This document shows positions 33,931 to 45,954 of a stretch of DNA of 64,000 nucleotides, in pieces. Both the position numbers and the translations under genes were made by a program. The DNA is taken from positions 12,238,501 to 12,302,500 of the forward strand of contig JAVHKY010000001.1 of assembly GCA_035079385.1 (NCBI GenBank), in the 5' to 3' direction. The notes under the pieces are model-generated. The model did not search any database and was not told the origin of the DNA. It saw only the letters and a list, made by a program, of their open reading frames with translations. The DNA is from Aspidiotus rigidus (taxonomy: Eukaryota > Arthropoda > Insecta > Hemiptera > Diaspididae). Every line of letters starts with the position of its first letter. Position 1 is the first letter of the stretch.

Positions 33931-34064
33931 ATACTCGGTTCACGTTAAGAAAGGATAGAAGTTCATAACCGGAGAACGGAAAGGTAAATTAAAATTTTAC
34001 CTTCAGCGTTCCGTTCTCGAGGTACCTATGAACTTCTATCCTTCCTTATTGTGAACAGAGTATA
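33930..34064. repeat. long hairpin 4 (about 55-nt arms), adjacent to hairpin 3
   Basis: Left arm TATACTCGGTTCACGTTAAG then AAAGGATAGAAGTTCATA and GAGAACGGAA; the right arm is its near-inverse ending GTGAACAGAGTATA. Hairpins 3 and 4 abut with essentially no spacer. Confidence 0.88.
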
Positions 34065-34069
34065 GCCAG

Positions 34070-37000
34070 CTATTTTATCAAAGAAGGAAGATCCTAAGAT
34101 ACTATTATCATGTTCCAAAAGTGCTACATTAATCAATTAAATATTGGACGGCAGCTAGATAGCGCTCTATTGTTGCATGCTGTAGAGGTTCGTCCAAGGC
34201 GTCCAATTCTTGTTAGTGGTTAGAAACCATAATAATATTATTGTTGGACAATGCTTGGCGTCATGAGCAATGCTCAGCTCAAATGCTCACTCTTTTATTA
34301 TTCTGACTGCTTGTACCGCAATTTAATGAAAAAAATATGTCTAGGATTTCTCTTGAATCACACAATTGTGAAGTGCTCTTTTAGAACGAAGATGAACAAT
34401 CTAAAATTGGTGTAGGCGTTTGCAACAAAGTTTGCTACCTAACAACCTTGGATTTGGATGATTTGGAAACAGTTGTCAAACAGATAGTCTACTCGACGTA
34501 TTTAATATATCTGGATAATTCTTTTTTTCCAACTTCTCAGTTGTTATCATTACCTACTGTTTCATTCTTCTCGCAGAAACTCCTTAACTTTATGAAGGAA
34601 GCTAATTCAAAAGAGAGAAAAAGTGATAAGAGTGCTCTGAAACTAAAGAGTCGCGGAATTGAGTGTATAATGCACGCTTGTATTGAGTAAACAAGTAAGT
34701 AGTACATACTGTACTTGTATTTTGTTACCCATGGCTTAAGGTACTCTTATTTTGTTTTGATCCATTACAGGTAGGCCATAGGGGAAATATGATCACATTG
34801 CATGAAATTTGGTTAAACTAGGAATTTTGAATAAAGTTAGGTACTGAGAATGTACGTTAGGTACTTGTCTACTTAATTCCAATTTAGGTGAGTACTGCAG
34901 AATAAACACAAAGAATCAGTGATTTAGTGAAGACAATGTTTGGTCTATGTTGACAAGCAAAATGACATGAGTATTTGGTCATTTTTCTTAGATTCCCTGA
35001 GCCATTGCAAAATATTTGATCTGAGGCAGATATCGAGGAAGAAGTCCAATTTTGAGCTTCTATTGCCATAGCACAAGCAGAAAACCTGAAATTGCTGAGA
35101 TAGATGTAAGTATATACCTATTTTGTTGTTCTTATCATTGGAAGTACTCACAACTGACATTTTTTTCAAGTTCCTAGTTGAAATAATGATTCACATTAGC
35201 AGTTGCCAATGTAAGTTATATTGACAAACAAGATCACAACTAATGTATTCAAATGTTCAAATAGAGAAACTCAACATTGAATGGTCTGAATTGCTGGATT
35301 AGGAATTGTTGTAGGAATCCATCAGGGTGCTCTTTTTTCTATCTACCATATAGGCCTATCTACAAAAAAATTTCTCAAATTTCTGTAAGCCAGCTGTTTA
35401 TGAGAATTCATCAAAATGAGATTCTTCATGATTGCTTTTCAATTTTGTTACGTAGGTACTGATTGAATTCAATTATTGTGTAGCTTATTTCGAAAAGTTA
35501 GTCAGAATTAAACATGTTTTTCAGATTGCTTGTCAAAACAAACCTGAAGTCATTGTCATTGATGATGTAATCGATTCTTCATGTTCATAATGATCGGATA
35601 GAAAATTGAACCGTGATTGAAATAATGGAACAGACGGAGGAAAACAGACTTTCCTGTAAGTACAAATTGATAGGTAGTAAGTAGAGTGAATACAATAATC
35701 GTGATTACATTACATTTAATCAACATCAATGGAATCCTGCTGCTCGCTGCTGTGAATACTCCGCGCCCTCGCATTTTAGATAGTACAATTTAAATTATTT
35801 AGGTAGGCTACCTACTTCATCAATTTGCGATTTGCAATTTCAAAATTACGCATTCATAATGTTGTTTCTCAAAGCTGGAGTGAGGAAAAATTGATCAGGT
35901 GACCGGTGAATAAAATTTCTTTGTTTAGACATCTATTTTATTTGTTGCACAAACTACTGGGTACTAAGTTTGTTTTAAAATAATTCTATTGAAAATTCAC
36001 AACCACCTATAAGTACGGGCTCTTCATCGTCACGTAGACTACCTACCTACCTACGTTTGATATTTTTTTTTTTTTTTCTTCCTTCATGTAGGAAATTAGC
36101 AGAATTCGCGAACAATACTCACTATCAATACATTTGATGTTACTTATCAAAATTCATAAAATTTTCTTATTTTCGTTTAGCTATTTGGTCGCTGACTTGA
36201 GTGTATTCTCATTGAGAAGCTGCGATACATCCAATACGCAAAATATAATGAGGTGACTCATTTTCAAAGAGTAAGCTTGGACCTTCATGAGCTAATTCCG
36301 TTATTAATAGAGCATAAGTTATTGACTTGCTTACTTGGAAGTTCAGATACAACGGAGATGTTGTGAAATGAAGTGTCTGATAACAAATTATTTGAACGCC
36401 TGATATATCTATCGTGAGAACTTAGCCTAATCAATAATTTGTGCACCCAAATTGAGTCTTAGAATTACATTCACAAACTCTGGATCCTGATCAAACTTGT
36501 CATATTCCTTTTTCAGTCAGACTTGCTGCGGGCGATAGAAATGTCCAAATCAAATACAACTTAAATGACGAGTATATGGTGAACTTGACAGAATTTTGGT
36601 TAAAGGAAAGAAAGAAATGCAACCTGTTCGGTAATGTACTACCATTTTCTTGTATTGGATACGAGGTGGTGGTGTGATATCGAATGAACGCTGAAAAAGT
36701 AATTTGGATTGGGAATATTATTTCAAAAGATGAAAAACTTTTTTCGCGAATTATTTCCAAGATTTTCTTGCATTTTTAAGTTTTTGAATATTGGTAGTCG
36801 TGAATATTTAAAATATTCAAATCTTTGTCAGGTATTCTGATCCCTGTAACACATTATATTATCCATAAGAGTGGTAAGAATGAAAAATTGTGGCAAAATA
36901 TCTCGTAGTCCAGAGGTTAATATAAAAAAATAATGATAAATACTAGCGGCAGCATCATTACTGCCGCAGCGATGAGATTGTGTCGAGAGTAAACCACACC

Positions 37001-39580
37001 GTCAACATCAAGTGCTACATAACGAATTAACTCCAATTACGTGAATAAATAAAGAAGGAAGGAAGAATGAAATAAAGAATGAACAGATGAGAGAACAAAA
37101 AAAAAGATAAAATAAAATAAAAATGTAATGTAGAAACTAGCTGGCCGGACTATTAGAACGAAAATCTTTGTCCACATGCTTGCCTTATCTTCTTCTAAGA
37201 TCGTGCCCAACTGCTGATTTAAATTTATGGCGCATTTCGTCGATAGTAATTTTATTCTGTAACAGGTTTATTAATTAAAATGACACATTCGAATGTCATT
37301 TGAATAATTATTATAGATAGACAGAGAAAGAAATTGAAAAAAATAAAAATAAACGAGAAAGAGAAAGAAAGCGGACGTTGTATGAAAGAATTTTCGTAAC
37401 CTGCAGATTTACTGAATTCAGAACGTATTCGAAAAATGAAATTGGGATGAGAATCGAAATTAAATGAGCAGTCACTGTAGATCTCACATTTTTGAGAAAT
37501 TAATCCATTACGTAGCCTACTATTTCACGTAAAAGTCTTGGGCATTTTATTTTCGGAGAGAAAACGGATTCAATTTATAGAAGTACGTAGGTACCTAGGT
37601 ATAGAAAATCCGAGTCAACGTCTAATAGTGCAGTTGAAGATTTCGAGTTTTACCGAATGTGAATAAATATTGTATGAAGTGAAGCGCAAAACGTACGAAT
37701 TATTTTGAGCATTTAGTGACAATATTGTTTCGACAGTCCAATAGCGATTCGCTGGATAATTTTCCCTCAGACGAGCTCTAAAATCAGAAATTAAAGTACC
37801 TACGGTGAGCTTTATCAGTGAAGTTAAGATCGAGCAATGAATAATTATACAGTATAATAGGTTTATGTTTTCACATACGTGGATAGAAGATTGTGTGAAT
37901 GGTGAGAGAGGCGTATCCCCGCCCGCTACAACAAAAATTGGAAGAAGATGCGAAGGATGCTTACTCTTCACATAGTCCAAATACTTTCACCCTTTAAAAA
38001 GTTCCACCTCCATAATTATCTAATGCAAAACTGAATGCCGTCTGTTCATGTCACTGCCATTGGGGTCTTTCTCAACAGCTATGCTAGATCTGGTACGGCC
38101 TTGTCCCTTTTTAAGCTTCATCATCAGTCAGAACGTCTGTGACGTTTGTCGTTGGTTCCTCATAAAAATGTAATCAGTAACATAGTTCTGGTTCGTTCTG
38201 ATATTTTCGATCTTCATGGTAGTGTTCAGGTTTATGGGAATTTGTATGTCGACATTCGAATCTTATTCGATTTTCCAATCAATACTATCAAGTAGGTACA
38301 TCATCCAAATTGTTTAATCTACACATTGCCAATGGAGAGTCGTAAATCATATGTTACCAGGGGCAAGTGATTTACGAATCGATACGAGTTTGAACCTTAC
38401 TCGCCCTAGTCTGCACGAGAATGAAAGTTATTCGAGTCGAGGTCAGAAGAATAAAAATCAATTATTTTCCTATTAAAAAATCATTTTATCTAAACTAATA
38501 AGATATCCCACAAGCGGCATAGGTCAAGCCGTAAAAGTTGATGTGACGAAGGCTCGACGATGCCAGTTCCTGCGAGCGTTACGACTGACTGACAGCAAAC
38601 ACCCTGCGTAATGAAGAACGTTCGTGCTCTTGTATTTTAATAAGCGCCTAACAGAAGACAGCGAAGCTATATAAAGAAGTAATTTTTATGCCTGTTGCGT
38701 AAAGTCGAGTCTTTTGTCAACAACTACCGGTTCGTACATACTTGGCGAAGCAGACGCTGCGCTGTAACAATAATACTGTAAAGACTATAATATTATCTCA
38801 CACACATTGGTAGTCAGTTACCGAAATGTCATCGCCATCTTCAGAAGTCCGCCACTACACGTTTTTTTTTCTTCTGTTTTTTTTCTGTTTCCAACTGTTG
38901 AGAATCAGATAAAAATTATTGTTCTGGCGAAACGAGCACCCAAAAATAATTCTCATACGTACGCGCCAGTACGCGAGTATTTGTAAGGAGATAAATTTTA
39001 TTTTAATTGCTGCATACGCTGTACACTGTAGGCTAGAGATAGTGAGTAAAGAAGTTGTTTCATTCACCTTACTTCTTATAATATCGTGCTCGCGGTTGAC
39101 AAAAAAATTGAGAAACTGGTTGCTGGCTTCTCGTAGTCTGCCGGTGGCGCGTTAACGATAATAAATCTGCTTAATAAAGTTCGTATAATATAATTTTTTT
39201 TTTGCCCCTTATGCTGCGGCTGTGTTTGTTATGCTCTTTCCTTCTCAATCCGCGTGTGTGTTAAAAATAATAAATTTTCATTATTACAAAATACGAGTAT
39301 ATCGTGTGTTTCTGGAAGAGTACGCGGTTAACATTAAAAGGATGGACATTGCACGTGCAACAAAAAGCTTCTCTCTCTTTCTTTTTGTCGAGTGGGTACT
39401 TTTAGTAGTGCAGGAAGTCGCAGTAAAATATTTTCCAAATCACCTTGTTGTTTCTTGTTTGTACCGGAATTTTTTTTCGGGGAATAAATAAACGTATTAA
39501 CACCCCAGGTGTATCGGATACTTGTAACTGGTTCATGTTTATGAAGGTTGTTTTCTAACAAAAGCCAAAAATCCTGGAGT
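34070..39580. other. anonymous region, no supported gene
   Basis: Five and a half kilobases of AT-rich DNA with GTAGGTACCTAC-type short repeats (for example near 36045 and 37585) and homopolymer runs. The longest open frames (for example minus strand 37615-37980) have no recognisable domain. No terminal-repeat element found. Confidence 0.5.
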
Positions 39581-39591
39581 ACGTTTTTTCA

Positions 39592-40995
39592 CTATCCAAT
39601 CTCGCGGCCACTTGTCGATGATATATCGCTCAACTTGCTGGTTAAATTCGGGATACGACTGATGAGAATTAATTTATCTGCCTTGTTTCTCCAGTACGTT
39701 GAAACCTGATATTGGCAGCTTCCTTGACGAAGTTGAACTTTTGTTTTGGTGTCCACTTTCAATGAAGTGATCTGTATAAGTTGAAGAGCCTTACACAATG
39801 CGTTCCCACATTCTATAACGATTGAACTTCTGCTGGTTTCAACGTTGCGGCAGGCTTGGCACTGTAATCTATGAAACATGATTTTTCTTGTGTCGAGGAA
39901 TCTCGTCCTTAAGGTTGACCAAGAGTTCGGTTAAAGAGATGGAATTATAAAGAGCGGGTGGAAGAGTCGAGACAAAATCTGATCAATTTCTTATGGTCAA
40001 GCGGTCGATGTTAATGTTTTTAGCGGTAGCGAGGTACTTCATGGTGGCAATCACGGATCCCTTATCTAACATTGGAATCAGCCTGATATCGTCAACTCCT
40101 CTTTTTCGCAACTTACTTAAAACTACTCCCATGAAGCCGCATCCGGTATCCAGCATAATTTCCACTGACACGTACCCAATATCAGTATATCTGCTGCCCA
40201 GTGGCGCTCCTATTATTGGAATTAGGTGTTGGAAGATGTCAAAACGGAGTTTTGGGTCTTCGTTGCTTCTGAACGATCGCTTCACCATTATCAAGTCGAG
40301 TATGGTCTTACGATTGCTTTTTCCTCATTTACTTCAGCCAATTGGTGTACTTTCTGTAGGAAGTTACGTATCTATCTTCCTTGACTTTCAAACTAACATT
40401 CCGGATCTTCTGCTGGTCTTTTTGGACGGCGGAAGTCTCATTTGTCCAGTGTTTCTAGGTGACGTTGGGTTCACATTTTCGGACTTCACTTCCTCTTGAA
40501 GCAATGAATGACTCCTAATATTGTGGGATCGAATCAACAATTACTCCGTGGAATGGCTCTTCATTTGTAAATACAAATTCTCATATAACTATCTCTTTCA
40601 TCTTGACCATTGTACCTTCTTTCATTTTTTCCAGAGGGTTTATCCGGATGGGGTGTGAGTGCCCTGACAAAAACTTTGCCAACAGAGGCTACGCGCTACG
40701 GTATTGCTGGATTGGTACCCAAGATTGACTTGAGTGTTTCCATTCTGAGATAGAGGAGTAATATGCATACGTATAATTTGTGAGAAGCAGGGCAAAAGAA
40801 GAATTTATGGATAGGAGTATCTCTTGCGGTGGCCATCCTCAATGGTGAGGTCGAAAAAATTGATGTTGTGGCCTAGTGATGGATGTATAGAGGCTTCCAA
40901 TATTGGAAAGAAAATCTTGAAGAACGTGAGGAGGACCAGACGACAGGCATAGAAGGTCATCGACGTACCAATGATAGACGTAGAGTTAGGATTTC
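39592..40995 (-). pseudogene. decayed Penelope-like RT + endonuclease remnant G
   Basis: On the minus strand a YVDDLL motif lies near 40960, followed in a shifted frame by INFFDLTIEDGH, the equivalent of INFLDLTI in the better copies, then FCPASHKLY. Further down, ATMKYLATAKNINIDRLTIR (near 40050) matches the ATIKHLA..NEVNLDIDRMV connector of unit C. The end (39879-39592) has C-x2-C and ETSR in the right order for a degenerate GIY-YIG domain. Between 40060 and 40740 there is about 0.65 kb that the intact family does not have at this place, with an open frame of its own. Many stops; no function. Confidence 0.6.
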
Positions 40996-41004
40996 TATGA
41001 TAGG

Positions 41005-41330
41005 GACTGCATGTTTTCTTTGGTGAGTGGTAGGCTGAATCTGATCAAAAATTCGGACGATCCATGCATGTAGGAGGCCCCCTATGAAACTTGATATTGT
41101 TCGTTTTTGCACGTTTTGCGTTTATGGGCAGATTACATTCTAAAGGATTTCTCATCCGTATATTTAGTCAATTTTCATGATTTTCAGCCATATCTGGTCG
41201 TTCCTTGGTCAAATTAGGTCCTTCTTTGGTTGTTTTTTTAGCTTGTAGTCATTTTTTTGGTCACCTTCGCTCATTTTATGTTCGATTTCAGCCGTTTTTG
41301 GTAGATTTTGTCGTTGTTTATTGATCGAAT
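41005..41330 (+). repeat. TTGGTC-rich dispersed repeat, copy 1 (truncated)
   Basis: It opens with GCATGTTTTCTTTGGTGA, then CCATGCATGTAG, TTTGCACGTTTTGCGTTTA, AAGGATTTCT and a TGGTC-rich tract. It matches copies at 44483 and about 56370 in the same orientation but stops after about 325 bp. A short boundary is shared with copy 2, so the left end is real. Confidence 0.7.
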
Positions 41331-41334
41331 GTAA

Positions 41335-41729
41335 CGAACGTGGAACACGTGGCCAAAAATGAATTGAGTAAAGAATGCAAATGCAAGGACAACAAATTCA
41401 TAAATATGATTAATGATGGTCATTATTCTTGAAAAATACTGATACACAGAATAGAATAGGACATCACGGCCGTGATCAGAATTCTTGAATCAATTGTAGC
41501 ACTCGTCGTATCTCTCGCCAATAATTCTAGTCGGATATGCTCACTAGTTAGGATGGGCAGTATCGTTGCGGGCGGCAATGCGTTCCTCAATATAATTCCG
41601 CATCTCAACTAGGAAACGGAGCCATTCCTGATCTTTGCGGACGTAACTTTCCCACAAATGAATGTCCCAGTTTAGGCATAGTATTATTAGGCCTAGTTAG
41701 TATAGGCCTATGACGGTGTATACCTAATG
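41335..41729. other. short anonymous stretch with GCCTA-rich palindromes
   Basis: A minus-strand open stretch (about 41423-41640) reads LVEMRNYIEERIAARND in one frame but is not assignable. Next to the Buster copy 3 target are TTAGGCCTAG and TATAGGCCTA, and on the far side CCTAGTATACTGTATACTAGG-like symmetry near 44169-44189. Confidence 0.35.
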
Positions 41730-41737
41730 GCCTAGAA

Positions 41738-44143
41738 CAGTGGTTCCCAACCTTTTTTGATCTGCGGCACCCTTCTTCAGAAGTGCCCGATCCAGCGGCA
41801 CCCCATTAAAAACAGAAAAAAACTTTTGTATTTATATTCTACGAATATGTACAATTTCGAAATATGCTAGGCTACAAAATAAGTACTTTAATGCGCAATT
41901 TGACCCTGGTTACAAAGGTCCGATATTCGCGGGGGAATATTAGATAAGCACACCCGCATATCTCCTTCAAGTGCATCCTCAGTGATAGTTTGCCTTTTCT
42001 TCGTTTTCACATTTAGTAGGGTAGAGAACCCATGCTCGCACAGCCACGACGTTGAGAATTGAATTAAAATTTTCGAAGCGTGCTCGAACAATACTGGATA
42101 TTCGTTTTCGAGGTTCAACTAAAAGGAGGTGAGGGGTACGGTGTTAAACTTCAGTTCAAGAGTTCTATCGTGTTTTAGTTCGATGATTTCTTTCGCCGCC
42201 TCATAGTTCGCGGGTAATACAGTAGATGCGAACGGGTTTCGTACCCAGTCATACTCTGGTGAATTTAAATGTGGGAAGTAGTTTGCTAAGGAAGCCTGCA
42301 AGGCGTGTAAATGGTCCAAAATTTTCTCCACAACCGCTGGATTTTCGTTCTCTTCCCCCTTGAATAGTGGAAACATTTCACAGTGGCCGTCTTTCAATCG
42401 AGTACTCCACATGGACAACTTATCTCGAAACGCTGATATTTTATCGGAGGATTTTAAGAAATTGTCATCGGGCCCTTGTAAACTAGAATTGAGACCGTTG
42501 AGGTGTTGGAAAATATCACTGAGGTACGCTAGGCCAGCTGTCCAATCCTCGTCGGTCAAAACATCTACATAAGCCTGTTGTTCCTCCATCATTAGAAATA
42601 AGAGGACTTCTTCTTTCAGTTCATACAGTCGTGACAAAACTTTTCCTCGAGACAGCCATCTCACCTCCGTGTGGTACAGGAGACTGGTAAAGCCAGCATC
42701 CATTGACTTGCATAACTCACTAAAGATCCTACTTTTCAGTGGCCTTCCTCGTATGTAGTTGACAATGTGAACAGTACTCGTCAGTATGTTCTTGAAGTCA
42801 GTTCCTAACGTTTTAGTCATAAGTGCCTCTCTGGAAGGAAGCAGTGTACGATGAGAATTTCAGGGTTTTCTTTTTTGGCTAACGACACAAATCCTTTGAA
42901 ACGGCCGGTCATACTGGGGGCTCCATCCGTACAAATTCCCACACAATTTTTCCAAGGTATTTGAGAATGCGTGAAAAAGGCATGAACTGTATTGAAGATA
43001 TCTTCTCCCCTTGTGGAAGTTTTCATTTCTTTCAAGAATAGGAACTGAGCAAGAATAGTGTTTGTGTGCACGAAACGAACGAATGCAATCAAGTAGCACT
43101 TGCCGCTGACATCTGTTGTGTCATCGACTTGCAGTGCAAAAGGTCGATGTTCAATTATGTCAGCAGTGTGCTCATGAATATCAACAGACATGTCGCTGAC
43201 TCGACGAGCAACAGTATTATTCGACATAGGTACCTTCTCAATTTCTAGCGCAGCTTCCTCCTCCAGCATTATTCGCACAATTTCCTTGAGAGCTGGTTTC
43301 ACCAACTTTTCTCCGATCGTATGGGGTTTCATTTGCTTGGCAATAAGTTGAGAAGCCATAAAACTCGCCTCAAGAGCACGGTCACCAATCTTGACTTTCT
43401 TCGTGAATTTAACTGCTTCGCATTTTCTATTCTCAAGAAGTCTCTTAAAATACTCAATTTGCTTACCCTCGAGGTGCGAATGCTTTGCAGTGAGGTGCCT
43501 TTTAAGTATGCTCGGAACCATCGCTTCCTTGCTCAGTTTATCTCCACATACGAGACATTCAGGAACTTCTTCTCCGTGTAGCTCGCAACATGTGAAACCA
43601 TAAGCCAGATACGCTTCACAATATTGCCGAATTTTACTTTTTTTCTTCGAGTGAGAAGGAGTCAGTGTTTCAGCTGATGGGAGGGGAACCTTTTCATTTC
43701 CTCCGATGTCATCGTCAGAATCATCATCCACCTTTCGTTTTTTTACCAAAAATTTATCCATCGAACTTAATTAATTATTGCTACAAGTTACAATCCAATC
43801 ACAAAGAAATCTAACCACACACTGCATGTGCTAACGAGAAAAAGTGAACGGTCACGATGAAATCACTACTTACACAACCTATAACAGATACCTACACCCA
43901 GATCTACGAAAGGCAGAAATTACCTGTTCCTGCTTGCTTTGAAATCTTATCTCTCAATTGTAGTACATAATATATTAGTTATTAGTATATACCTACTTTC
44001 AATTCACATACATTTACTGTTTTAGTCTTTAGTTTAGTGCTTTAATATTGCTATTTTGCTGATTTATTTGTAAATCTCGCGGCACCCCTGAGAATGGTCC
44101 ACGGCGCCCTCGGGTGCCGCGGCACCCCGGTTGGGAACCACTG
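41738..44143 (-). mobile_element. Buster-group hAT DNA transposon, copy 3 (defective)
   Basis: The same element in the opposite orientation, with the 15-bp termini intact and a perfect duplication GCCTAGAA (41730-41737, 44144-44151), again nnnTAnnn. The transposase gene is broken, so this copy would depend on copies 1 or 2. It has more protein differences from them than they have from each other. Confidence 0.95.
41888..43761 (-). pseudogene. Buster transposase, frameshifted and with a nonsense mutation
   Basis: On the minus strand the protein matches the intact transposases through residue 309 (VHCFL). A one-base loss (CTTCACAGAG to CTTCCAGAG, near 42835) then removes the zinc-binding His and shifts the frame. 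The correct frame resumes immediately and runs to a TGG-to-TAG stop in LTSFW (W548) near 42119, after which the C-terminal block with LCEHGFS is still readable. Substitutions such as K85I in the BED finger, M152K and G167E distinguish it from copies 1 and 2. Both lesions fall in well-conserved places, so it is dead. Confidence 0.95.
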
Positions 44144-44229
44144 GCCTAGAATGAAGGTTTTTTAAGTCAAGCCTAGTATACTGTATACTAGGTCTAGTAT
44201 AATGAAGGCTAAAATTTCTTCAAGCCCCT

Positions 44230-44482
44230 CATGTAGGTGAAGGTCATTTATGACGTCATGAAGCGTCGCTTTGCATGACGCGAGTTGCAGACTGACCCCC
44301 ACCCCAAAGACATATACATGTCAATGGCTGAGAGTCGCAACTTATTCAATTTCCGTTTGGTTAATGAGGACATGAGCGATAAAAGCGGAGAGTGGTTCTC
44401 CCATGGAGAGTCTATTGGGAAACTTGTAGATTTCTTTCTTGAAAATGTATAGATTATGACCAGAGTTGGAGTTTCCATAGTC
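44230..44482 (-). pseudogene. Penelope-like RT fragment J
   Basis: On the minus strand a short frame reads HNLYIFKKEIYKFP, then after a shift LSMGEPLSAFIAHVLIN. This matches the FNGKFYEFPEEVGIPIGSPL region of unit C. It abuts the TTGGTC repeat on one side and ends before Buster copy 3 on the other. A TGACGTCATG motif lies near 44250. Confidence 0.5.
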
Positions 44483-45022
44483 CTGCGAATTTTGTTTTTG
44501 GTGATGGTAAGTCTAATTAAAAATCAGGACCATCCATGCATGTAGAAGCCCTCTGTGAAATTTGATATTTCCCATTTTGACACGTTTTGCGTTTCTCGAC
44601 AGATGTGATACTTTGAAGGATTTCTTTGTCAATTTTCATCATTTTCAGCCGTGTCTGGTCGTTTATTGGTCAAATTGGGCCAATGCCAATTTGACCATTG
44701 GGTCTCTCTCTGGTTGTTATTTTCGCACTCTGGTTATTTTTGTGGTCATCTTTGGTCATTTTATGACCGATTTCAGCCGTTTGTAGTTAATTTTAAATCG
44801 TTTTGGTAGATTTCGGTCATTCTGGATCAATTTTGATCGTTTGTAGGTTCATTTTGAACTTTTTGGTCAATTTTTGTTGAGTTTCGGTCGTCTTCTTGAC
44901 AATTTCAATCATTCCATGATTGTTTTTTGTTGATTTTGATAACTTTCTGTTCATCTGTGGTCGTTTTTCATTCAATTCTACTTGATTTTCAAAGCCTTCG
45001 GATAATTCTGGTCAATTTAGGT

Positions 45023-45707
45023 CAGGGGTTCTCAACCGTGTGGTACACGTAGCACACTTTTCAAGAGAAAAATTTTTCGTGGCACACCTCTTTGCAAAAA
45101 GTATTATATTTGAAAATTAATGCGAAATTTGAGCTGTATGCTGCTTGCACAATTCTTCAATATTAGGCCTAATACTAGATAAACATACACGCATTTCACT
45201 TTCGAGTGAGGTACCTGTGAGCCGTGCGCGATATTTAGACTTCATATTTGTAAGAACCCTGCTCGCACAAGTAGGATGTTGCGGATGAAAGCAGTATGGT
45301 GACAACCTTCTTCGATATTGTCGGGTATTCCGTGGAAACGTAGTACCAAAATTTATTTACAGTTAGTTCTTGAAATTTCAGTTGTAAGGTGCGATCATTT
45401 TTTAAGGTGTACATTTCCTCTTCTTCAGTGAGCTGTAAGCCTTGCACATTGTCCATCGACATAAGAAAGGGATTTCGAATACAATCTTATTATTCTATAG
45501 AGATGCCTTTGAAGAAGATTGAGGGACTCACCAATAGCGGATCGGAAAGCTGCATCGACGTGAGATGAAAGGTATGGGAATGAAATCATTAAAAGCCGCA
45601 GTTATGTGAAGTTCATTCAGCCTGTTCATATAGGCACTTTTAACTTCATGAAGATGCGAAGATTAGCGAGTTGAATTTTGTGACCCGTATCTATGCAATG
45701 ACCCCTG
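45023..45707 (-). mobile_element. internally deleted Buster-like hAT fragment
   Basis: The left end reads CAGGGGTTCTCAACC, the right end only TGACCCCTG, so one terminus is degraded. The flanks ATTTAGGT (45015-45022) and ATTTAAAT (45708-45715) agree at 6 of 8 positions. TTGGTC repeat copy 3 has the uninterrupted sequence at this point (ATTTTGGTCATTTACAG near 56893), which acts as an empty site and supports the insertion. It carries the C-terminal third of a transposase. Confidence 0.78.
45117..45540 (-). pseudogene. C-terminal hAT transposase remnant
   Basis: On the minus strand NDRTLQLKFQELTVNKFW and ATSYLCEQG match NDR/HDRTLELKF..PLTSFW and TSWLCEHG of the Buster transposases; after one frameshift LTNMKSKYRARLTGT, SEMRVCLSSI and EELCKQ complete the dimerisation region. 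The sequence is clearly another Buster-related family, not a copy of the three large elements. The N-terminal half, with two catalytic Asp, is missing. Confidence 0.8.
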
Positions 45708-45954
45708 ATTTAAATCATTTACACGTTGTTTTCTCTCAATTTTGGTAATTTTCTGTCATTTTTAGTCATTTTTCGACCGATCATCCGGTACCTTTTTTGT
45801 TGATTTTGGTAAATTTCTTTTTTGGCCATAGTGCAGTGTATGTTTTTAGATTTTTATTGCACGTTCTTGATTTTTGTAGCACGTTTTTATTGAATTGTTT
45901 AGTGTTTTTACTGTGCGTTTGACCAATTTTTACTGCAGGGAAATCCTAAAGATG

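Larger units (their letters stand above)
44483..45952 (+). repeat. TTGGTC-rich dispersed repeat, copy 2 (split)
   Basis: A full-length member in two parts (44483-45022 and 45708-45952) separated by the Buster-like fragment. It shares with copy 3 the left part, the tract of TTTTGGTC-like degenerate units, the TTGTTTTCTCTCAATTTTG box, TTTTTATTGCAC and the end near GGAAATCCTAA. No coding. Confidence 0.75.

Noticed and set aside
37615..37980. 121-codon open frame on the minus strand
   Set aside because: No recognisable domain, no splice or promoter context, surrounded by AT-rich noise.
39993..40499. 168-codon open frame on the plus strand
   Set aside because: It is antisense to Penelope remnant G and its unexplained insert; the minus strand carries the recognisable blocks.
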